A DNA stretch of 64,000 nt from Aphanomyces cochlioides. Lineage: Eukaryota; Oomycota; Saprolegniomycetes; Saprolegniales; Verrucalvaceae. Positions 56,196-64,000 of the stretch are shown one piece after another (positions within the stretch are counted from its first letter, which is position 1; every line of letters starts with the position of its first letter). Location: the NCBI GenBank assembly GCA_019828595.1, contig JAHQRK010000002.1, positions 806,001 through 870,000 on the forward strand, given 5' to 3'. Made by a program: the position numbers and the translations under genes. The notes under the pieces were generated by a model. The model saw only the letters and a list, made by a program, of their open reading frames with translations, was not told the origin of the DNA and made no database searches.

Positions 56196-57165
56196 CCCCA
56201 ACAAAACACCAATACAAGTGGAAAGCGGCTGATAGTCTGCAGATCTACTACAATGTTAATGCATGAATGATGGATTTTCACTTTACCAATTTTCTTGCTG
56301 TCGTCATGACGGAACGCATGCCAGCAGACCACAAGAGATGAATTCGAGACGATATCAAACAAAGAGCGATGCGGAAACCACAAACTTCATTCCCCGCAGC
56401 AGTTAGACTTGACTTGGTGGGGCCAATGCAAGCTGGTGAGCATATAGCATTGATCATTCCATCACCTGTCGCTTGGTCATCCAGATCGTTTTCAAAAATG
56501 CACGGCTGTGTCAGATTTGACCAATGACATGCGAATTGATTGCCAATTGTCTAAAATATTGCTGTCGGATTTCCATTCCTACGAATTCCAATCACAATTC
56601 AAAATATTCCAATTTGGATTCGTTTTTTGGATCAATCTTCAACGCGCCAATACATTGGATGAATGAAAATTAGAGGAACTGTACCTTCTTAAAAAATTAT
56701 TCAGCCAATCACAATCGCCCAAAATATTTATTAGGCAATGGCGTCGATTGGTGAATCGATTCGCCGGCGTGATTCGATTGAACGGGGTCTGGAAATTCGT
56801 ATCAAATCAACATAATCAAGATTTTGTAAATCATATAGAGGAAATGATGCTCTCGAGTAAATCAAATGATTCACAATTTCGATAAGTTAATATTTTATTT
56901 CACATTATTATTCAAAATAGTATGAATATTTGTATGAAATTTAATAAATTTTCTTCGGAGAGAGCCGCAGAGAAAACGCAAATCCATAGATTTACTGGAA
57001 GGAGAGCCAATCAAACATCGAAGAATTCACAAAAATTCCCCAATATGATCGATGTTGCACTGCGAAGCAAGCAAAAACCGAAGCAGAAGCCTGTGCTCAA
57101 AGGCTATGCATCGAATAATGAACAGGTAAATGTGGTTAGTCTTGGCCAGCACGGCAACTTCCTTC

Positions 57166-57250
57166 GGCCGAGCTCTGAGGCTAAAGATGGGACAACATTA
57201 AACTTATCGACTGGTGAACGTTGTGCCATCTTTAACTCCAGAGCTTGGCC
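57166..57250. repeat. Imperfect 31-bp inverted repeat
   Basis: Arms 57166-57196 and 57220-57250 pair at about 26 of 31 positions around a 23-nt spacer. Confidence 0.6.
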
Positions 57251-58084
57251 ATTTTCTTTCAGTTCCGTCGTGCATGTAGATTATGGAAGGACATATTTTT
57301 AGTTTGTGCTGCTTGTGTTTTTTAATTACATTACATGTTGGGATTCGTCACACATCTCCAAACAGGAGTTGAATCGCCAGTGTGCGCTTCCGTTCTACTC
57401 GCAATCAATACATTGTTCCTTTAGCGGAATCAAAAGCCGCTTACCTTGTATGCGTACTTCTCTGGATCGTTCCATCAATCAGATCCAGAGAAGCACTGGG
57501 CTGCAAGCTGCGTGCAGAAAGTTTGGCTAGACTTCATGTTGTGATCGGGCTGGTGCCTTTCCAAATTAACTATTTCTGCCCAATCTCAACACATCATCCA
57601 ACTCATTGCACTCTAATTGGACGATAATCTTGTGTAAATCCACCGATTTACGTTTTCTGACAACAAGTCAATATATTTTGAGTTCGCAAACTGGTATTAT
57701 ATTATAAATTTGATTATACGTATCAATAATTACAGTCCCTTTAAAAATTCGATCATGTACTAGTATAATCAAATTCTATAGTACAGTGCTCCATAGTCCA
57801 CGGAGAAAACCTCTAAAAGGAAGTAACTTGCATATCCTAATGCTCTCTTCTTAATCGATTGGTATCAAAAGAAAAAGATTCTGGGTTCCACGTCAACCAA
57901 CAAAGCGAATTCGGTAACAGTTTGTTGAGCAGCGAAGACAAGGAGGAGCATGGTTGGGACCAAGACGACCGCACCAAGAGACGGCACACAGAGTGGTGAA
58001 CGTCGTCGCCGGAGGCGAGCATGGCTAGCAAGGTCGAACTCATCTGGGAGATTGTGTGCTCACTTGAAATCTCCGAAGCCAGTG

Positions 58085-58112
58085 ATAAATTTAGGAAATT
58101 TCCTAAATTTAT
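58085..58112. repeat. Perfect 28-bp palindrome
   Basis: ATAAATTTAGGAAA followed immediately by its exact reverse complement, with no spacer. Confidence 0.9.
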
Positions 58113-58730
58113 TTGCTGTAAATGATTTTATAATTTCTTTGAACTTGCGAAAAGGAAACTTTTGATGAATTATACTATGATCTTGACTATAGCTATAATC
58201 AAATTAACAGTATAATGCAAATTTGCGAAACTTTCTCTTGTCGATTTGCGCGATATTTGCCAATTTATCGAATTGATCACAAGGATATGAGAGCTTTTGA
58301 TTGCCTAATTTTATTCACCATGGAGAAACCGAAATTCGTTTAAGTATTTTGATTGGTCCAAATTTTGAAAATTTATATATTGACCAATGGGTTCGATATA
58401 GGATCGGTTCTGCCTGCGCGATTCTTCAAACCGAGCCGGGAAATTCGTCTCAAATCAATAATAAATAATTTCAAGTTTTACTGTCGTTTGGGTCAAAAAC
58501 TGGAATTTTGTTCTCCCACTTTTATGAGACATACTTGGGTTTTATATGAGATTTGTGTGACAACTTGTCTTGTTTTTCTTCAAAGTAAAGGCCTGTTTGG
58601 TTCCAGTGAAAATTTCATGAAATTTGCTATTTTTCAACAAAACTTGCAGTTTTGTCATATGTTCGAATTTTTCTGCGTGTTTGGATTCGTCAATTTTTTG
58701 TCATTTCAGAGTCCTATTTCATGAAATAAA

Positions 58731-58751
58731 TATACAGGTCAGACCTGTATA
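58731..58751. repeat. 21-nt palindrome
   Basis: TATACAGGTC, one A, GACCTGTATA. Confidence 0.85.
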
Positions 58752-58877
58752 ATTGTAATGACATTTTGTACCAACATTCTGCGACATTTGTCATTTTAAG
58801 AAATTTCACAGAAAAAAGTTCACAGTCACCAAACAGGCCCTAAATTTTAAAGAGTTTATATATATATCGAGTTCCAA

Positions 58878-58911
58878 ACGACAAACTGACTTCCAAAAGT
58901 CAGTTTGTCGT
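58878..58911. repeat. 15-bp stem, 4-nt loop hairpin upstream of Crypton relic C
   Basis: ACGACAAACTGACTT, loop CCAA, then its exact complement; 67 bp before the ATG at 58979. It could mark the element end or its promoter; nothing decides. Confidence 0.85.
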
Positions 58912-58978
58912 ACGCTAAATGGAATATTTTGATTGGTAGATATTAAGCACTTCAAGCTGAATTGCTTCACTTTGCAAC

Positions 58979-61042
58979 ATGCAGGGAGAAGTCAACACAG
59001 ACATTTGTGAAGAGTTTTCTATCGAGCTCGCTCGCTTGAACCGAGTTGGAGCAAGTACTCGGCAAGGCTATCAGTATGGAATAAACAAGATTATTAAATG
59101 GACCCGAGCAAAAGGTACTTCGACGAAAATTGCACAAATTCATTCAGCAGTAGGAAAAGAGGATTTACTTTTAGATGGAGAAATCGACTTGGACAAGATT
59201 TCTTGGCATTCTTACATGACACCGTAAATGACAAAAAACAAAAAGTTGTGATCACTACACTATCAGGATACAGAAGCGCCATAAAAAATGTGTACAAAGT
59301 CAAGTCAAAACCACTCCCACTAGGCTATAACGACGACATGAAGGAGGTGTTCCAGGGTAATTTAACATTTAAATGAGTCTAAGATAGTATAGGTATATAG
59401 GTCGCAACCGAAACTCAAACCGATTCGCAGAGAAAACTGGAAAGAGACTCCTGAGCTGCTCCATTTGCGAGAAACTGTGTGCTGCTACACTTCATTTACA
59501 GGACAATGGCTTTGCCCATTTATTCTTGACATTAGATTGGAATTGATGTGTCCGTCACGGTCGACCGAAACCGTTCGTTTTCAGCATTTATCTTTTCATG
59601 ATGACAGCTTTGGTATAACATTTTTCAAAGTAAAACTGACCAGGAGGGCTCATATCCCAAGGAACCACGGCATTGCTTTGCGCACCAACTGTCCCCAACC
59701 ACCTGTGTTGTCCTAGCATTGTCAAATTACTTGTTGTTCACAGCTTGATGGGTCTGCAATTTTTCCAGGCTCAAATCAAAAAAATAGATTTTGCAAGATA
59801 TTTTCTAAACTTACAGGTCCAATAAATGGAGACGATAAGGCGACCTCAAAAACATTGTTCTTTGGAACACACTCGATACGAAAGGGTGTTTCTTGATTTG
59901 CCTGCAGTGGGAGTACTGGAGGTCCTTCTATTGTGTCGGTCTGTCTTAGTTGTGGTTGGTCTCTTGGTGACGTTATTGAAAGTTATATTCGTTATGAATC
60001 AGCTGGTGATCAATACCTTGAACGAGTCGTCGCTGTTCTACCCTTAAACAAACGAGAGTTTTCAATTCTTCCCCCTCACTTTGACAACACTGAGAATGAA
60101 GAGGTTGTTTCCAATTGCCTGCGAGAATTGTTTCTCAAAATATGGAATATGGAGAGTTTGCGTGGTATTCTATCCTTATGCCTCGCAAGTCTTGTGTACC
60201 ATTCCGATTTTTTGATTTCTACTCTAGCTTCGACTCATCCTTTGTTATCCACGCATGTCTTTCAAAACCCTCATGTTTTAGAGTCCTTAAAACCTTTTGT
60301 GATATCTGGATTTGAATCTCCTGTCATTCGAGCAAGTGGTATTCCGCCGCATGTTGAGATTTATCATCAATTGCACATATGTCATGAAGCCATTCTAAAT
60401 ATTCCTGAAATTGTAATCAAGCGAATAAGTGATTTACTTTATGAGAAGGGGTTGCCAGTGGAAATATTACACGAGAACTGCTCGAAACGCCGATCGCGAC
60501 AGCCCTTGCGAATTTTGTGAATAATCAGCCTACAAACGAATCGAGAATTAGCCCAGTTGATCATCAATAAGTTGGTGTGTCGCATGGGGTGGACGTTTTC
60601 ATTGCCTCCCCAAAAACTTCGGGTTTTCGTCGGTCGACTTCTCGTCGGCGTGTCGTCTGTGTTGGCTGGGAAATAGCTTATCCAAACAACCTCCGTATCG
60701 CCTGAATGATACTCGTGATTTGTATACACACAAGAAAGTTAAAGACTTCTCGGCTTGGAAATGCTTGATGTGACACACCTCATTGAGTTCTACAGATCGC
60801 ATTTCCCAACCAACATCCAAATCCCCACCTCGTCCTTGGACGTGACGAGGATGTTTGCACTCGCCGTTGAATGCGTGGAGCCGTTGATACACTCTACAGC
60901 CAGCAAGCGTGAACGGAGGTTTGCTCAGTTGAAGGCTCTCACCGTGGCCAAACTCCTGCAGGAGTTGAATGGGTCCGCCGTCTCTCGCTCAACCAAAAAG
61001 CGCAAGTCCCAAATCCACAACCAAAATATGAGTGCAATTTAA
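58979..61042 (+). pseudogene. Crypton tyrosine recombinase relic C (nearly complete, frameshifted)
   Basis: The best-preserved relic of this family. From ATG 58979: STRQGYQYGINKIIKWTRAK (N-terminal DNA-binding part), then in a second frame DFLAFLHDTV and TTLSGYRSAIKNVYK. Next is a segment with ELMCPSRSTETVRF, a likely box-A Arg region (59530-59580). GTHSIRKGV (HxxR) is near 59870, with an in-frame TGA two codons further on. Then come GWSLGDVIESYIRYESAGDQY with the likely catalytic Tyr, SGIPPHVEIYHQL, the W-rich block (LCWLGNS, PPYRLNDTRDL) and a basic tail (ASKRERRFAQLKALTVAKLL, 60755-61042). At least four frame changes or stops. Confidence 0.8.
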
Positions 61043-61484
61043 CCAATAAAATTGCGTATTCCTCTTTGTCTTACGATTTCCAGACACAAAACATTAAGTT
61101 AACGCATACAATATTTCAGGTTTACGCCAGCATTTCCTCTATAGCCCTGGATCATGAACCTTGAATAATATAACTTCAAGCGTTTGAAATGTTTGAAAAC
61201 ATGTTCGAAACATTCAATTTCTTTTCACTTGAAATGTGTATGCATCATTCAACGTAATTCGTCGAGAGAAATACAAAACATAAGATAAAATGTTTGAATT
61301 GCTGAGAGATTTCCCGGTAAATTCGTTAGATTCATGTTCTTTGACAATTTTTTGTTTGGGATTGAGTATGACTATGTCATTCTGTCGAATTTGCTGAAAA
61401 GCCCCTCAGCAAAAGACTTGGCCAATAGCATTGCGCAAAATGGAGTTAAACGCACCCAATCATATATTCTCACTTCACAAAATG
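61043..61484. other. Intergenic, nothing recognised
   Basis: AT-rich, with short TTTGAAA-type repeats near 61180-61230. No gene seen. Confidence 0.5.
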
Positions 61485-62395
61485 GAGTAAAGAAGCGACT
61501 TTACCATCGAGGAGGAGCGGCGAATCCACATCAGCGAATCCACTCCCACTGGCTATGCCTCAGGTATCAATCAAATTGTAAAATGGGCACAGGCACATAG
61601 CGAATCTCAATTCATTATTCCTCGCCGGATTATGATGATAAATTCACGATTAGTCTTACTGTTTTTACCTATTCGGACTTCTTGGCCATTTTAGAATTGA
61701 CTGTTAGCAACAAGAAACCGATTTAGCACAAAATCTCAATGGATATCGTAGTGCTGTCAAAAGCCTGTACAAAGATCGAAAACTTGAGGCTATAATGACG
61801 ACATGAAAGAAATATATTCAGGTAGTCAAGTTCATTTTCAAATTCAACATAATTTCATTCACTGGCCGCGTTGTAGCAGTTTTGCCCGTCAATAGTGCTC
61901 AGTTTACCATTGCACCCCCTCACTTCTAGAATTCCCAACACCCTGCAGTTGTCGATATGTTTCCAAATTTATCAACAATATCCTATGTGAATCACGAATT
62001 ATGCGCTCTACAGGAATACCTCCTCATATTGAGAGCTTGACAGAAATTTCAATTCTATTACTTCTATTCCAAAAGTGATCTACGAAGGAATTTCTAAGCC
62101 ACTTGATGAAAAAAGCGCTGCATCGGGAAGTATCACTTCTTGAATCAAGGATATCTGGTGCTATGTCAAAGTTGTTCCCTCATTTGAATCAACAGACAGC
62201 TCAAATTGACGACAGCTCCTATAATATTGATTCTTCTTCTGAATGGTGGAAGAAGAAACTCATGATTATACCCGATAATTTCGTTCTCCCCAGTGTGGAC
62301 GTTGCAACAGCCTGAAAACTATGGTGGCTTTGCAATCCTGCCCAAAAATTGATTCCATTTTCAAAGATTAAATTGTTTTTCTTACCTAGCAGATT
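61485..62395 (+). pseudogene. Crypton tyrosine recombinase relic D (heavily decayed)
   Basis: Pieces in order and in changing frames: GYASGINQIVKWAQAHSESQ (about 61545), YSDFLAILELTV, YRSAVKSLYKDRK, then GRVVAVLPVNSAQFTIAPPH (about 61866), GIPPHIESLTE and VDVATA followed by KLWWLCNPAQK. The HxxR-to-Tyr section is deleted. Nearest to relic B in its N-terminal part. Confidence 0.7.
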
Positions 62396-62539
62396 GTTAA
62401 AGAATATACTGGTGAAGTCGACGTAATTGATGTCGAGGATGGAGCGACACTTTTAAGAAATTGTGGGCCACAAGATGCCCAAGAATTCATCGGAAAGTGT
62501 TGTCGCTGAATGTGACGTGGTGCGTGGTATCCGCACATA

Positions 62540-62760
62540 AACCCGATTTGTGTCTGATCCGGATCATGGTTAATCCGGATCAGCGCTGAAACCGTGATTG
62601 TTGTTGATCGGGATCCGGGTTGGTCCGAACCCTGGTTTATCCGGGTTCGGGTCTAGAACACCTGATCCGGGCCGGATTATTATCCTCTTACCACTTAATC
62701 CGGGCCGGACTAATCCTGGATCAGTCTCGGGAAAATGAAGAAACCCGGATCAAGGCTTTT
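62540..62760. repeat. ATCCGG-rich short-word region
   Basis: The word ATCCGG or its complement recurs about every 10-25 bp (GATCCGGATC, TTAATCCGG, TGATCCGGGCCGG) in no fixed period, running into the following frame. Confidence 0.6.
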
Positions 62761-64000
62761 AATGATGCTTTGGTTCGTCTTGAAGAAACCTTCTCGAACC
62801 AATTGGAAGCACGCGTCGCAACTATCCGAGAATCCTTCGAACGGCAGTGGGCCGATCGCGAAATGGAAATCCGGATCCGGGCTAGCAACTCCGTTCTGGA
62901 CTCTGCCGAGTTTCAAATAGCTGTGGAAAACGCCATCATGGTGGAAAGGCAAACACTACAGAACCGGCTACTTAGAAGCGAAGTGGAGAAAGAAGAAGTT
63001 GCGAAGGAATTGGAGCAGACCCTATCGGACTTGGCCCTATCCGTCAACCGGATGAGGATTATGGAAGACGATGAGCAGAATTTCCGACAAAGGTTGTCCA
63101 ACCTGAATGCTGAGAAAGAAGGTTTGCTGCGGAGTCTAACGACCCTACAGCACCAACGTCGTGATTTACAAATCCGGGTCCAGGACCAACACCAAGAAGA
63201 AGTGACCCGAATCCGGGTGGACCACCAATTAGACCTGGAACGGATCCGAAAAGAAGCGGAAGATGAAAATGCCCAGCTCAGAGCTGCCCATCTCGAGGAA
63301 CTTGATCAAATCCGGGTCAAATCCGAAACCCAGATTACAAAAATCCGGGTCGAGTTAAAATCCGCCTCGGTCGAATCCGGCTCCGATGTAACGCGACTCG
63401 CCGAAGCGAATAAACAGCTCCTGGATGATCTTGCCAGACTCGAACTCCAACACAGAGACTCGGAAATTGAGCGCCGAGAACTCCAACAACAACTGGATAA
63501 CCAAGAAGCCGCCTACCTGGGGCTCGAAGATCAGCTAAGGATCGTCAAGAGTCAGCACGAACGGGATTTTAGACAAGCCTATGAGGACTACCAAAAGCAG
63601 CTGCAAAGCGCCAAAGAATCCGGTTCAAACCTCCAACAAGAAATCCTGGTGGCTGAATTAAACCGGCTGAGCGACCAAGTCAACTCTCACAAAAATTAGG
63701 TTCACGAGCAAGCCGCAAAGATCGAACACCTCGAAATGTCCATCCAGACGAAATCAAGACTGATTTATGAGCTCGAGGCCAATCTGCAAAAGAGAGTTAG
63801 TCCGAGAGGTCAACCGGGGTTGCCGTGTCAAATATGCCCCACGATTCAACGGGAGCTACTGGAGGCTCGAACCCGGATCCAGACCATGACAGATCGTCAC
63901 GCTGTCGAAATATCCACGCAAGTAGCCGACATGGAATCTCGATGGAAACCCGCTGAGGCGGGTTGGCTTCAGGAAAAATCCAATTTGAACGAGAGACTCC
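62620..64000 (+). CDS. Long coiled-coil protein, unknown (in-frame TAG; 3' end outside window)
   Basis: Open from at least 62620 (no ATG there; the first in-frame ATG is near 62862, so the start may lie in an upstream exon) to TAG at 63697-63699, and then open again in the same frame to the window end. Nearly all of it is Glu/Gln/Arg/Leu-rich heptad-like sequence (EKEEVAKELEQTLSDLALS, ERRELQQQLDNQEAAYLGL), a clear coiled coil of over 400 residues. After the TAG it continues with the same character (EQAAKIEHLEMSIQTKSRL) and has one CQIC pair. No enzyme motif is visible. A scaffold protein or a retroelement gag-like protein are both possible. Confidence 0.5.

Larger units (their letters stand above)
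56196..58978. other. AT-rich intergenic region with palindromes
   Basis: No supported gene; short frames at 56922-57302 and 57950-58165 match nothing I know. It contains a 31-bp imperfect inverted repeat (57166-57196 / 57220-57250), a 28-bp perfect palindrome (58085-58112), a 21-nt palindrome (58731-58751) and a 15-bp hairpin (58878-58911). Confidence 0.5.

Noticed and set aside
56922..57627. Three plus-strand frames
   Set aside because: No recognised motif; they overlap an inverted repeat and AT-rich sequence.

Overview
This window looks like nuclear DNA of an oomycete. A saprolegnialean such as Aphanomyces is my best guess, an inference from family content rather than a proven assignment. 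The genes carry very short GT-AG introns (34-48 nt). They include microsomal P450s, a Crinkler (CRN)-type effector relic with a ubiquitin-like head, and Crypton-type tyrosine recombinases. Most of the window is transposable-element sequence. There are no RNA genes, operons or CRISPR arrays.

Layout: 1-858 is the C-terminal half of a Crypton-like tyrosine recombinase cut by the window edge. 905-1610 is a degenerate 35-bp minisatellite. 1662-7854 is a small P450 cluster: a four-exon P450 (1662-3285), a broken CRN/nuclease/kinase gene (3835-5506), an orphan P450 N-terminal fragment (5550-5795) and a three-exon P450 (6268-7854). The regions before the CRN relic and before the second P450 are related, so the cluster grew by duplication.

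8025-47457 is the main feature: eight head-to-tail Helitron units in one orientation (genes on the minus strand). On the coding strand each unit starts TC and ends with a 6-bp hairpin 10 nt before its last bases. Units 1-3 (6.5, 6.8, 7.6 kb) carry an HUH Rep and a PIF1 helicase. Units 4-8 (about 3.8 kb, the last 3.0 kb) have lost the helicase and most of Rep and carry a 412-bp foreign segment. Units 3-7 share one 740-bp inverted-repeat transposon (8-bp target duplication, possibly Merlin-like) that holds a small intron-containing gene. Units 3 and 8 are chimeras of the two unit classes. All three long units share a stop codon and a T9 frameshift between Rep and helicase, and each also has private lesions.

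47458-62400 is a graveyard of related Crypton recombinases. One (47642-56195) has had an internal segment replaced by a 250-bp piece of the second P450, and it is split by a 6.35-kb insertion with Helitron-like ends (A|TC...CTAG|T). That insertion contains a multi-exon, transposase-like minus-strand gene. Two more Crypton relics lie at 58979-61042 and 61485-62395. From 62540 the sequence is saturated with the word ATCCGG and runs into a long coiled-coil reading frame with one in-frame TAG, cut by the window end.

Together: Rep (nick and join) and the PIF1 helicase (unwinding) are the two activities expected to drive rolling-circle Helitron movement, and the tandem array is a plausible footprint of that process or of later unequal exchange. 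The P450s are the only clearly intact host-type genes.
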